Source: Polyangiaceae bacterium
GTDB taxonomy: Bacteria > Myxococcota_A > Polyangia > Polyangiales > Polyangiaceae
Reading direction: 5' to 3'
NCBI GenBank assembly: GCA_025937895.1
Contig: JAICQL010000026.1
Location: forward strand, 1 to 53,985
DNA length: 53,985 bases
The notes below the pieces were generated by a model. That model was not told the origin of the DNA and searched no databases. It saw only the letters and a program-made list of their open reading frames with translations. The position numbers and the translations under genes are program-made. Shown here one piece after another: positions 1 to 9,200 of this stretch; positions within the stretch are counted from its first letter, which is position 1; every line of letters starts with the position of its first letter.

Positions 1-168
1 ATCGATGAGACCCTCGGGATCCTCGACCAGCTCACCGTAACCGCGGAACGTGCCCGGGCGGCTCTGCGCGCGCGCCGGCCCCGCTGCGGAAACGACCGCG
101 CCGAGCGCAGCCCCCAGCGGGAGGAACAGAGCGCCAGATTTGAGAAAGGAGCGACGGGTGGTGGTCAT
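1..168 (-). CDS. Tat-exported PhoX-like (DUF839) protein, N-terminal part
   Basis: Only the first 56 codons lie in the window; the gene runs off the left edge. It begins at ATG (cat at 166-168) and encodes a clear twin-arginine signal peptide: TTTRRSFLKSG, a hydrophobic stretch, then an A-x-A cleavage site (ARA) near residue 34. After the signal comes RPGTFRGYGELVEDPEGLID. That resembles the start of the mature region of PhoX/DUF839 phosphatases, where a G-x-L-x-x-D-P-x-G-x-x-D-L pattern is common. Export folded to the periplasm is therefore likely, and phosphatase identity is an inference from about 20 mature residues. No strong ribosome binding site is visible. Confidence 0.6.
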   Translation of the reverse strand, partial: MTTTRRSFLKSGALFLPLGAALGAVVSAAGPARAQSRPGTFRGYGELVEDPEGLID

Positions 169-316
169 GCGGGAAGGATTGCTGGCAATTGCCAGCGGCC
201 CGGCATCATCGCAACCCGCGGCGCCCACCGCAAAGCTTCGAGCATGTCAGCCGACGCCCCCGGCCCCGCGGCCCTGGCGGCGGCGCGTTGTCGGGCTTCG
301 TCACTGGTCTCGCTGC

Positions 317-1723
317 TCAGCGCACCCGGATCCACTCGCTCACCCAGCCCGTGCTCTCGAAGCGCTGGCTGGCGTTGCCGTTGACGTCCACCTCGTACAC
401 CTTGGTCCGGCTCCACTCGGTGTTGGGCACCACCACGAAGGTGCGCTGGTCGAAGCGCGCCCAGTTGAAGCTCTGGCCCGTGGCCTCCAGACCGCCGACC
501 TCGTGTGCGCTCTCGCTGCGCAGATCAAAGGCCCAGAGCCGCCACAGCTGCTCCAGGCTGGCCGCCGCCGCCTCGCTGTAGCCGGCGCTGAAATCGATGC
601 TGGCCTGATCGACGTGCAACACGGTCGCCAGCGCCAGCCCATCGCGCATGTAGCGGAAGGTGTGCACCGGGCGCCCGCCGGTCCACGTGCTCAGGTCCGG
701 CGCCCAGCTCTCGTCCAGGGTGCTGTCTGGCTTGATGCGCCGCACGCAGGGGGCAGGGCCAGCGCCGAACAGCGAGAGCGCGGGCCCATATGTCCAGCCG
801 CTGAAGTAGGTGTTGCCCGACTCGTCCTGCGTGGCCACCTCCAGCGCGGGGCAGGGCACGTCGATGATGCGCAGCTCGCGGTGCGTGTCCGGGTCGTACA
901 CGGCGATGGGGGTGACCGGGCCGAAGCGGAACCAGCTCTCGTCGCGGTAGTAGAAGGGCTTGAGCACCGGGCCCTGCAGGGCGCGCGGCTGGCGGTTGAA
1001 GGTGGCGTCCAGCAGCAGGCCGTCGCGCGTGGCGGGCAGCGCAGTGTCGTCCAGCACGCCGCGGATGACGAAGTCCGTCGGATCCCACAGCACGCGCTGG
1101 GTCACCTGCAGGGTCAGGTACGCGGTGTGGGCATCCTTGAACCAGTGCCGTTCGAAACCAGCGCCGCCCGCGGTCACGCCATAGTTGGCAAAGCTCAGGC
1201 GATCGAGCTCGCGCCACTCCAGCTCGGGCGTGATCTCGTAGCGGATGATGCTGGGGCTATCGCCATCTGACACCAGCAGCTGGCCGTTGCTGGCGGCGAT
1301 GAAGGCATAGCCGGGAAACTCGTGGGCACGCTCCTCCGGCAGGCTGGTGATGTCCAGGCTGTCGGTGAGCACCACGTAGCTGGTGACGTCGTCATCCGTG
1401 TACACCATGTACTGAAAGGCGTAGACGGGGCCCGGCGCGCCCGGCGCCGCGGGCATGCTCGGGGGCTCGCTGTTCGGCGCGGCTGGCGTGCCCGGGCTGG
1501 CTGGGCCCGCGGGTTCCTGGCTGCTCGTCGACGGGCCGCGCGAGGGCTCGGGGCTGTCTGGCGCAGCAGGCGCCGCGGCGGGGCGGGGCGCGGGCGCGGC
1601 TGCGGGCGAGGGCGCAGGGGTTGCCGCCTGCTGCAAGGTGGTGATGTCATCCGAGCTGCAGGCGAGCAGCGACCAGGGCAACAGGGTCAGGCAGTGGAGC
1701 CGTCTCGGCGAGCGGGTATGCAT
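317..1723 (-). CDS. MxcI-like surface lipoprotein, probably iron-regulated
   Basis: The 468-residue product starts with a basic n-region and ends its signal with LLAC, giving a lipidated Cys22. Residues 23-100 are a Ser/Pro/Ala linker. The remainder (100-468) is a beta-rich fold with many aromatic-flanked strands (for example YMVYTDDDVTSYVVLTDSL), resembling MxcI/DUF4374-type putative beta-propeller lipoproteins found near siderophore genes in myxobacteria. A Fur-like box lies about 70 bp upstream in a divergent promoter region shared with a MATE exporter, which supports an iron-related role. The family assignment is from memory of the sequence style, so the exact function is open. Confidence 0.6.
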   Translation of the reverse strand: MHTRSPRRLHCLTLLPWSLLACSSDDITTLQQAATPAPSPAAAPAPRPAAAPAAPDSPEPSRGPSTSSQEPAGPASPGTPAAPNSEPPSMPAAPGAPGPVYAFQYMVYTDDDVTSYVVLTDSLDITSLPEERAHEFPGYAFIAASNGQLLVSDGDSPSIIRYEITPELEWRELDRLSFANYGVTAGGAGFERHWFKDAHTAYLTLQVTQRVLWDPTDFVIRGVLDDTALPATRDGLLLDATFNRQPRALQGPVLKPFYYRDESWFRFGPVTPIAVYDPDTHRELRIIDVPCPALEVATQDESGNTYFSGWTYGPALSLFGAGPAPCVRRIKPDSTLDESWAPDLSTWTGGRPVHTFRYMRDGLALATVLHVDQASIDFSAGYSEAAAASLEQLWRLWAFDLRSESAHEVGGLEATGQSFNWARFDQRTFVVVPNTEWSRTKVYEVDVNGNASQRFESTGWVSEWIRVR

Positions 1724-1793
1724 GATGGGCAGCCTCTCGAGCTGAGCCGCCGGAGTTCGCGCCAGCAGGCCAGAGCAGGCTCCGCTCTATAGT

Positions 1794-1808
1794 TGATACC
1801 GATTCGCA
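1794..1808. promoter_or_regulatory. Fur-like box in divergent promoter
   Basis: TGATACCGATTCGCA is a 7-1-7 inverted repeat matching the Fur consensus TGATAATGATTATCA at 11 of 15 positions. The arms extend outward by GTTG/CAAC symmetry at 1792-1810. It sits about 70 bp from both the lipoprotein start (1723, minus) and the preferred MATE start (1877, plus), an ideal place for co-repression by iron. Confidence 0.5.
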
Positions 1809-1876
1809 ACTGCAACTGGTTCTGCGGCGCCCGGCTTGCGGTGCCGGGCAGCGGGCACCATAGTCTCCGGCCCTTC

Positions 1877-3256
1877 ATGCTCGACCCCGCTGCGCCTGCA
1901 GGCGTTTCCGCGCTGCACAGGCTGCTTCAGCTGGCCTGGCCCATCGTGCTGGCCCGCGCCTCCCAGTCGGTCATCGGCTTCTGCGACGCGCTGATGGTGG
2001 CGCCGCTCGGCGAGGCGCCCCTGGCCGCGGTCACCACCGGTGCCCTGAACAGCTTCCTGGTCATCATCTTGCCCTCTGGCGCTGTGTTCATCCTGCAGAG
2101 CTTCACCGCGCAGCTGCGCGGGCGGGGAGAGCTGGCCGCGGTGTGGCGCTACGCCTGGTACGGCCTGAGCTTCGCCGTGGTGGCCGAGCTGCTGGCATTG
2201 CTGGTCATCCCGCTGGTGCCACTGCTGCTCGCGCAGCTGCAGTACGACGCCATGGTGCGCGAGCACATGGCCACGTACCTGGCCATCCGCCTGCTCTCGG
2301 TGGGGCCCGCCGTGGCCATCGAGGCCATCGGCAACTGGTACGGCGGGCTCGGCAACACGCGCATGGCGATGCTCGCCGGGCTCACCGCCATGGTGGCCAA
2401 CGTGCTCGGCAACTACCTCCTGATCGAGCCGCGCTGGGGCCTACCGGGCTATGGCGTGGCCGGCGCGGCGTGGGCTAGCTCGCTCTCCTCCTGTCTGGGG
2501 CTGCTGGTATTGATCGTGCCCTTTGCTCGTGGCTGGGGCGCGCCGCCCAAGCCTGCGCGCCTGCAGCTGTACGGCCGCGAGCTGTGGCGGGTGCTGCGCT
2601 TCGGCGTGCCCAACGGAGTGAACTGGTTCCTGGAGTTTGCTGCCTTCATCCTCTTCATCAACGTGATGGTCGCGCACCTGGGCACCGCGGCGCTGGCCGC
2701 CTTCAACGTGGTGATCCAGCTCAACTCGATCGCCTTCATGCCCGCGTTCGGGCTGGGCTCGGCGGGCGCCATCCTGGTGGGCGAGTCCATCGGCGGGCGC
2801 GACTACCGCGCGGCGCGCGGCTTCGTGCGCCTGACCCTGGGCGTGGCCGCGGCCTGGATGGCCTCGGTGGGCGTGCTGTATTTTGCGCTGCCCGGGCCGT
2901 TGATGCGTGTCTTCGCGCAGCCCGACGCCAGCTCGCAGTTCCTGGAGCTGGGCGCCGTGATGCTGACGTTCTCGGCGTTCTGGCAGCTGTTCGACGCCGT
3001 GGGCATCACGCTCAGCGAGTCGCTGCGCGCCGCCGGAGATACCACCTGGTGCATGTTGACCCGCATCGTGCTGGCCTGGCTGGTCTTCATCCCCGGCGCC
3101 TGGTTCCTGGTGATCCAGCGTGGCGGGGGGGTCTACGCGGTGATGACGATGATGGTGGTCTACATCCTGCTCCTGTCGGGCGCGTTTGCTCTGCGCTTCC
3201 TGTCGGGCAAGTGGCAAGACATCGATCTCATCGGTGAGCCCGAGGCTCTGCCCTGA
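1877..3256 (+). CDS. MATE family multidrug/siderophore exporter
   Basis: A 459-residue polytopic membrane protein with the two-half, roughly 12-helix pattern of NorM/DinF-type MATE antiporters, for example LAWPIVLARASQSVIGFCDALMVAPLG in helix 1 and GVPNGVNWFLEFAAFILFINVMVAHLG in helix 7. MATE proteins export organic cations or siderophores using a Na+ or H+ gradient. The reading frame is open back to a TTG at 1793, but that start would lie inside the Fur-like box, so ATG 1877 (MLDPAAPAGVSAL) is preferred. Divergence from an MxcI-like lipoprotein across the box suggests siderophore export, an inference from context only. Confidence 0.82.
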   Translation: MLDPAAPAGVSALHRLLQLAWPIVLARASQSVIGFCDALMVAPLGEAPLAAVTTGALNSFLVIILPSGAVFILQSFTAQLRGRGELAAVWRYAWYGLSFAVVAELLALLVIPLVPLLLAQLQYDAMVREHMATYLAIRLLSVGPAVAIEAIGNWYGGLGNTRMAMLAGLTAMVANVLGNYLLIEPRWGLPGYGVAGAAWASSLSSCLGLLVLIVPFARGWGAPPKPARLQLYGRELWRVLRFGVPNGVNWFLEFAAFILFINVMVAHLGTAALAAFNVVIQLNSIAFMPAFGLGSAGAILVGESIGGRDYRAARGFVRLTLGVAAAWMASVGVLYFALPGPLMRVFAQPDASSQFLELGAVMLTFSAFWQLFDAVGITLSESLRAAGDTTWCMLTRIVLAWLVFIPGAWFLVIQRGGGVYAVMTMMVVYILLLSGAFALRFLSGKWQDIDLIGEPEALP

Positions 3257-3313
3257 GCCGCGCCTCCCCACGGGGCAACCTGCATGTCCGCGGCGGGCCC
3301 GGGCCGCGCTGGC

Positions 3314-3347
3314 TTGACACGCCTGCGCGAAAGTGAACAATGTCAAC
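3314..3347 (+). promoter_or_regulatory. TetR promoter and autoregulatory dyad
   Basis: TTGACA at 3314-3319, a 16-bp spacer and AACAAT at 3336-3341 form a sigma-70-like promoter. A dyad GTGAACA-A-TGTCAAC (3333-3347; 5 of 7 arm positions pair) overlaps the -10 element and the proposed GTG start codon, typical of a TetR autorepression operator. If this promoter is used, the message would be leaderless or start further in, so promoter and start assignments are in tension. Confidence 0.35.
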
Positions 3348-3980
3348 ATCGCTCGTCCACGCAGCTATCACCACGGCAATTTGCGGGCCGCGCTGATCGA
3401 GGCCACCTTGCACGCCATCGCGGAAGACGGCCCGGACGGCTTCACCTTGCGCGACGTGGCGCGCCGCGCGGGCGTCTCGGCGGCGGCGCCGTACCGCCAC
3501 TTTCGCGACAAGGAGCAGCTGCTCGCGGCGGTGGCCGGCGAGTGCGCCGAACGGCTCGGGGAGCTGACCGAGCGCGCGGTGGCCGCGGCGCCGGCCAACG
3601 CGCTCGAGCAGTATCGCGCGGCGGGTATCGCTTACGTGCAGTTCGTGGTGGCGCACCCCGAGCACTTTCGCGCGCTCAACATACCCGGCATCGCCGCGCT
3701 GATGCCGGAGGAGGCGCGGCGCAAGTGGCAGCAAAAGCAGCAGGAGCAGCGCCAGGCGCTGGCGGCGGCGCAGGCGGCGGGTGTCATCGCCGAGCTGCCG
3801 CTCGATGATCTGTGCCTGGCCGCGCAGGCGCTCACCCATGGTCTGGGCCACCTGATCGTGGAAGGGCAGCTGGGCCCGGTCACGCCGGAGCGCGCCACGG
3901 AGCTGGCGGTGGCCGCGACGGCGGTGCTGGGCAGAGGCCTGGTACCGCGCGATCCAGCACCAGAGCAGCCACGGCGCTGA
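3333..3980 (+). CDS. TetR/AcrR family repressor
   Basis: The 215-residue product has an N-terminal TetR helix-turn-helix at about residues 11-60 (YHHGNLRAALIEATLHAIAEDGPDGFTLRDVARRAGVSAAAPYRHFRDKEQLL). The C-terminal ligand domain is of the type seen in small TetR regulators with an HPEHFRALN motif. The start is probably GTG 3333, because no ATG precedes the helix-turn-helix in frame. Its stop codon overlaps the next gene by one base (TGATG), so the two are translationally coupled. The likely target is this operon, through the dyad at its own start. The ligand is unknown. Confidence 0.85.
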   Translation: MNNVNIARPRSYHHGNLRAALIEATLHAIAEDGPDGFTLRDVARRAGVSAAAPYRHFRDKEQLLAAVAGECAERLGELTERAVAAAPANALEQYRAAGIAYVQFVVAHPEHFRALNIPGIAALMPEEARRKWQQKQQEQRQALAAAQAAGVIAELPLDDLCLAAQALTHGLGHLIVEGQLGPVTPERATELAVAATAVLGRGLVPRDPAPEQPRR

Positions 3981-5383
3981 TGGCCAGCACAGACTCCGCC
4001 ACCCGCGAGCGCGTGCTCTCGCTGCTGCGCGCGTTCGGCTGGAACGCCACCTCCTTTCAGCTGCTGGAGCCCGGGCTGCGCTACTGGTTCCACGAGCAGG
4101 GCTGCGTGGCGTACGTGGACACGGGGCGGGCGTGGGTCGGGGGCGGCGCGCCCGTGGCCCCGGAGGAGCAGCTGGCAAAGGTGGCCGACGCCTTCGTGGC
4201 GGCCGCAAAGGCGCAGGGCCGCAGCGCGCTGTTCTTTGCCACGGAGGAGCGCTTCGCTGCTCGCGTCCCCTATGCGCGGCTGCTGATCGGCGAGCAGCCG
4301 TCGTGGGATCCGCAGCAGTGGGCGGCCACGCTGGAGCAGAGCCCGAGCCTGCGCGAGCAGCTGCGGCGTGCGCGCGCCAAGGGCGTGCAGGTGAGCGCGG
4401 TCAGCGCGCGGGAGCTCGAGGCCGGCGCGCCGCTGCGCGCTGCGCTGGAGCGGCTGATCGCCGAGTGGCTGCGGGCCAAGCCCATGCCGCCGATGGGCTT
4501 TCTGGTGCGCGTCGATCCGTTTCAGCTGATGAGCGAGCGGCGGTTATTCGTGGCGCGCCGCGCGGTCGGCGCGGAGCAGGAGGTGGTCGGCTTCGCGGCG
4601 GTCGTGCCCGTGTACGCGCGCCAGGGCTGGTTCGTCGAGGATCTGATCCGTGCCGCGCGCGCGCCCAACGGTACGATGGAGCTGCTGGTGGACGCCGCGC
4701 AGCGCGACGCTGCCGCGCTCGGCAGCCGCTACCTGACCCTGGGTCTCTCGCCGCTGTCCGGCGGCGTGCCCCACCTGCTGCGCTGGGCGCGCAAGTACAG
4801 CGCCGGCCTGTACGACTTTGAGGGCGTGCGCGCCTTCAAGAGCAAGTTTCGACCCGGGCAGTGGTCGCCCATCTATCTCTCGCACCCAGCGGACGTCCCA
4901 GCGGCCGCGGCGCTGTATCACAGCCTGAGCGCGTTTGCGCAGCGCGGGCTCTGGAGCTACGGGCTGCAGGCCGTGCTGCGCGGCCCCGACGTGGTGCTGA
5001 CCGGGCTGGCGCTCTTGCTCCTGCCCTGGACGTTGCTGCTGGCCAGCCTGGACAGCTGGTGGTTCCCGGCGCCGTGGGTGCAGTGGTCGTGGGTGGTCTT
5101 CGATCTGGTGCTGGCCGTGGCGCTGTTCTACGCCAGCCGGCGCTTTCGTCGCTGGCTCTCGCGCAGCCTGCTGCTGGCCGTGCTGCTCGACACCTTGCTC
5201 ACGACCGCCCAGGCGCTGCTCTTCAACCTGGGCAAGCTGGAGTCAGTCGAGGGCGCGCTGGGCGTGCTGGTGGGGGTGCTGGCGCCGGCGCTCGCGCTGG
5301 TGGTGTTGTTCAGCGCACACCGCCGGCTCACGGCGCTGGCTCACTCCAGGGAGAAGGGCGTAAAGTTCGTGCCCACGTCGTAG
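3980..5383 (+). CDS. DUF2156 (MprF-type transferase) protein with C-terminal membrane domain
   Basis: A 467-residue protein. Residues 1-310 match the GNAT-fold DUF2156 module of MprF/LysX-type lipid aminoacyltransferases, ending in the diagnostic FKSKFRPGQWSPIYL motif. Residues about 330-460 contain four predicted membrane helices. Classical MprF has its membrane flippase N-terminal to this module, so the order here is reversed. By analogy it could transfer an aminoacyl group to a membrane lipid, changing surface charge, or have a different acyl substrate. The ATG overlaps the TetR stop (TGATG). Its 3' end overlaps the convergent transporter gene by 43 bp. Confidence 0.72.
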   Translation: MASTDSATRERVLSLLRAFGWNATSFQLLEPGLRYWFHEQGCVAYVDTGRAWVGGGAPVAPEEQLAKVADAFVAAAKAQGRSALFFATEERFAARVPYARLLIGEQPSWDPQQWAATLEQSPSLREQLRRARAKGVQVSAVSARELEAGAPLRAALERLIAEWLRAKPMPPMGFLVRVDPFQLMSERRLFVARRAVGAEQEVVGFAAVVPVYARQGWFVEDLIRAARAPNGTMELLVDAAQRDAAALGSRYLTLGLSPLSGGVPHLLRWARKYSAGLYDFEGVRAFKSKFRPGQWSPIYLSHPADVPAAAALYHSLSAFAQRGLWSYGLQAVLRGPDVVLTGLALLLLPWTLLLASLDSWWFPAPWVQWSWVVFDLVLAVALFYASRRFRRWLSRSLLLAVLLDTLLTTAQALLFNLGKLESVEGALGVLVGVLAPALALVVLFSAHRRLTALAHSREKGVKFVPTS

Positions 5384-6042
5384 AAGTCCTCGTGCTCCGC
5401 GCGCTTGAGCGCGTTCACCACCAGGTACGTCAGCGGGGTGAACACCACCTCGATCAACACCTTGATGGTCCAGTTGAAGACGATGATCTTCAGCAGCGTC
5501 TCCGCCGACCAGATGCCGAGGAAGGCGATCGGGTAGAACACCGCGCTGTCGATGGCTTGACCGGCGAGGGTGGAGCCGATGGTGCGCATCCACAGCGCGC
5601 GGCCCTGGGTGGCCACCTTCATGCGCGCCAGGATGTACGAGTTGACGAAGTCCCCCAGCCAGAACGCGAGCATGGACGCGAGCACGATGCGCCAGGTGCT
5701 GCCGAACACCACCTCCAGCGCCGGCTGCAGCAGGGCGTTGAAGGGCTCGCTGGCGTCCGGCGGCATGTCGACGATCAGGTTGCTCATCAGCGAGGCGAAG
5801 AGCAGGGCGCCGAAGCCGCACCAGATGGCGCGCCGCGCCCGGGCATAGCCGTACACCTCGGTGAGGACGTCACCGAAGATGTAGGACACCGGGAAGAAGA
5901 GGTTGCCCGCGCCGAACGAGAGCGGGAGGTCGAAGGGCAAGAGCACGCGCACGGTCTTGCCCGGCCCGATCAGGTTCGAGCACAGCAGCACCGCCACGAA
6001 GCCGCCGAGGATCAGATCGTAATACTTGGGTGTGCGGTTCAA
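5341..6042 (-). CDS. yhhQ: Queuosine precursor transporter, YhhQ/VUT family
   Basis: A 233-residue membrane protein of the DUF165/VUT family. Typical features are YYDLILGGFVAVLLCSNLIGPGKT at the start, FGAGNLFFPVSYIFGDVLTEVYGYARARRAIW, FWLGDFVNSYILARMK, and TIGSTLAGQAIDSAVFYPIAFLG. The family imports queuosine precursors (preQ0/preQ1) for tRNA modification. Length and motifs are normal. No preQ1 riboswitch is recognisable in the upstream 236 bp. It is convergent with the MprF-like gene and overlaps it tail to tail. Confidence 0.88.
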   Translation of the reverse strand: MNRTPKYYDLILGGFVAVLLCSNLIGPGKTVRVLLPFDLPLSFGAGNLFFPVSYIFGDVLTEVYGYARARRAIWCGFGALLFASLMSNLIVDMPPDASEPFNALLQPALEVVFGSTWRIVLASMLAFWLGDFVNSYILARMKVATQGRALWMRTIGSTLAGQAIDSAVFYPIAFLGIWSAETLLKIIVFNWTIKVLIEVVFTPLTYLVVNALKRAEHEDFYDVGTNFTPFSLE

Positions 6043-6278
6043 TGGGCTGAATCAGTGCGCGCTCGAGAGCTGCCGGGCAAAGGTTTAGGGGCCTTGGCGG
6101 CGCAGCTTGTCACCCCGCCGGTGCCGTTGTCGAGATGGGCAGTCGAGATGGCAGCGAGCCTCTCCGGGCGGATGGTTGCACCGGGCCTTTTATTCTGGGA
6201 TAAATACTGCAATTACAGCCAGATGAGATTCTGTGCCCCGGCACGCTCGGAAATGTTTCCGCGCTCGAGCCATACTCA

Positions 6279-9200
6279 GTGATCGCAGTGCATCTCCGTC
6301 TCCTCCCTGCTCGCGCCTGGCTGTCTGGCTGCGCAGCCATCCTGGCCAGCCTGGCTAGCTGCAGCCCCGGCGGCGGAGCAGCGCCGATCGCAGACACGCC
6401 CAGCACGCGAGATCTACCTGTCGAGAGCGCCGGGCCCGGCACGGCCAGCGCCGTTGCGCCCGCCTGCCCTCCGCGTGAGACACCGGGGCCGCTGCCCAAC
6501 ATCGCGCCCGAGCAGCTGACCCTGGACTACTGGCTAGGCCAGCTGGGCAAGCAACATGACCTGGATGAGGTGCTGCTCTCGCCGGAGCAGGTGGAGCACC
6601 TCAACCTCGCCCTGCAGGTGCCGCGCGCAGACTATCACCCGCAGCGCGATCTGCTGGCGCCGCTGGACGCGGCGCTGCTGGCGGGCGAGGTGAACGAGCG
6701 CCGCAGCTGGGCGCGCGACAAGATTGGCGCGGGGGAGTACGTGACGGCCAGCGGTGAGCGCTTGCCCGCCGCGGTGCTCGAGCCGCTCGCATACGAGGCC
6801 GCGCTCGAGGGCGTGCAGCCCGAGCTGCGGGTGGCGCTGCGCGACGAGCAGATCCACTGCGCGCCGCTGCCCGAGAGCTTCTACTCCACGTCGCTCGATC
6901 TGCGGCTGGATCGCAACGCCTGCAGCCGCGTGCGCGCGCAGGAGCCGGTGCGCGTGATCGCTCGCTGGCCTTCCGGCATGCTGCTCGTGCAGTCCAGGTC
7001 GGCGTTCGGCTGGCTCGCGGCAGACGCACGGCTCTCGCTGCCGCTCAGCGCGGCCCTGGCCAGGGCCTTCGTGCACGGCACGAAGGTGCGCGTGAAAGAG
7101 CCGGGGTTGCTGCTGGGTCCGCCCGGGGCGGCCACCAGCGTGGCCCCCGGCACCCTGCTGCCGGCCGAGGGCAAGCCGCTGCGCGCGCAGGTGGCCGGCG
7201 CCAGCGGCTTCTCGACCAGCTCGCGCGAGCAGGCGGCGCTGCTCGAGCCCACCCGCCGCCCCCTCACCCGAAGGCTGGTGCTGGAGGAGCTCTGGCGCTA
7301 CCTGGGCGGCCCGTACGGCCTGGGCGACACCAACGGCGGGCGCGACTGCTCGCGGCTGCTGCAGGACGTGTTCGCCTCGTTCGGCCTGGAGCTGCCGCGG
7401 CACAGCTCCTGGCAAGCGCAGGCGGGCTCATTCTGGATCGACGTGGAGGGTGTGCCGGAGCGCGAGCGCACGTTCCTGTTCGACGCCGCTGCCCAGCGCG
7501 GCATCGTGCTGCTGCACTTTCCCGGACACATCATGCTGTACCTGGGGCGCAGCCCGGAGGGGCAGCCGCTGGTGTTCCACGCCCTCGGGGAGTACGCCGA
7601 GGCTTGCCCCGGCGGCAGCCAGGGCGCAGAGGGCCTGGTGCGCGTGCAGAAGATCGGCGTGAGCGATCTGGAGCTGGGCCGCGGCACCTCGCGCCGCTCG
7701 CTGCTCGAGCGCATCACGCGCATCACCGTGCTCGGCGGCACGCCCGGGGTGGAGCTGGCGGGCGTGGCTCGCGTGCGGCCGGCAGCGCCGGCGCGCATCC
7801 CCGCCGATCGCGCCTGCCGCGACAGCGAGCAAGCGGCCATCTACACCTTGCCCGAGCAGCCCAACACCGAGCAGCCGCTGCGCGTGCTCAGCGCCGTCAA
7901 TTTTGATCCCGGCGCCGCCACCTTGACGTTGATCGATCCCGACGGGCAGCGCGTCCAGCCCGAGGTGCTGCGCCTGGGCGGGCCGCCCTACGGGCAGGTG
8001 GTCACCATCGACAAGCCCAGGCGCGGCCGCTGGAAGGCGGTGCTGGCGGACGGCAACGACGTGAAGGCTTGTCAGCGCATCGCCGTGACCGGGCGCCGGC
8101 CGAAGCCGGCGGAGCCCGAGCCAGGTCCCATCTGGACGCCGAAGTACAAGTGGAACCAGGCCAATGAGAACCTGTACGCGCTGTTCGTGGAGCGGCTCTT
8201 CGACTACCCGCTGGAGGACGACCGCACCTGGACCAGCCTGCATCCCTTGCTGCGCGATCCCGAGCGCAACTTGCTGTTCGACTATCGCGGCCTGGAAGAG
8301 GAGAGTGCGCTCACCATCGCGCCCGACTGCGCGGACCTGCCGTACGTGCTGCGCGCCTATTTTGCCTGGAAGCTGCGCCTACCTTTTGGCTTCAAGCGTT
8401 GCTCGCGCGGGCGCGTGGGCAAGCCACCCACCTGCGACTATCCCGGCGCCGGGGACAACTTGATGAGCCGCCTGGAGCTGGCCGGCAAGGGCGGGGTGCT
8501 GCAGCCGCGCGCAGACGTGGAGGCGTTTTCGCTGTTCGTGAACACGGTGCTGCGCTCGGCCGTGCACTCCAGCAGCGGCCGCACCTTGCCGGAAGACGAG
8601 CTGGCGGATCTGTACCCCGTGCCGCTCACGCGCGAGGCGCTCAGGCCGGGCACCGTGTTCGCGGATCCGTACGGGCACATGCTGGTGATCGCCTCGTGGG
8701 TGCCACAGCCGCTGACCGGCACCGGCATCTTGATCGGCGCCGATGCGCAGCCGGACGGCACCATCGGCCAGCGCCGCTTCTGGCGAGGCACGTTTCTGTT
8801 CGATCCCGACACGAGCGCCGGCGGCGCCGGCTTCAAGGCGTTTCGCCCGCGGCAGGTGCTGGAGCAGCCGCTCGCCGTCGAGCTGAAGCCGAAGGAGGGG
8901 GAGCCTGCGACCGTGGAGAGGGTGGGCCTGCTGGAGGATGTGGAGAACGCGGAGCTGAAGCGCAGCCGGCGCTACGTGCCCCTCAGCTTGCAGCAGTACG
9001 AGGGCAGCGCCGATGACTTCTACGAGCAGATGGAGGCGCTGATCAATCCGCGCCCGCTGGAGCCGCGCACGGTGCTGCTCTCGCTGCTCGACGCCTTCGC
9101 CGAGTCGGTGGCGCGCCGGGTGAAGTCGATCGACAACGCCGAGAAGTGGTGGGCGGAGCACCCCGATGACGTGGTGGTGATGCCGGAGGGCGACGGCATT

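Noticed and set aside
6043..6278. PreQ1 riboswitch upstream of the queuosine transporter gene
   Set aside because: No H-type pseudoknot pattern or conserved preQ1 aptamer bases could be recognised in the 236-bp gap.
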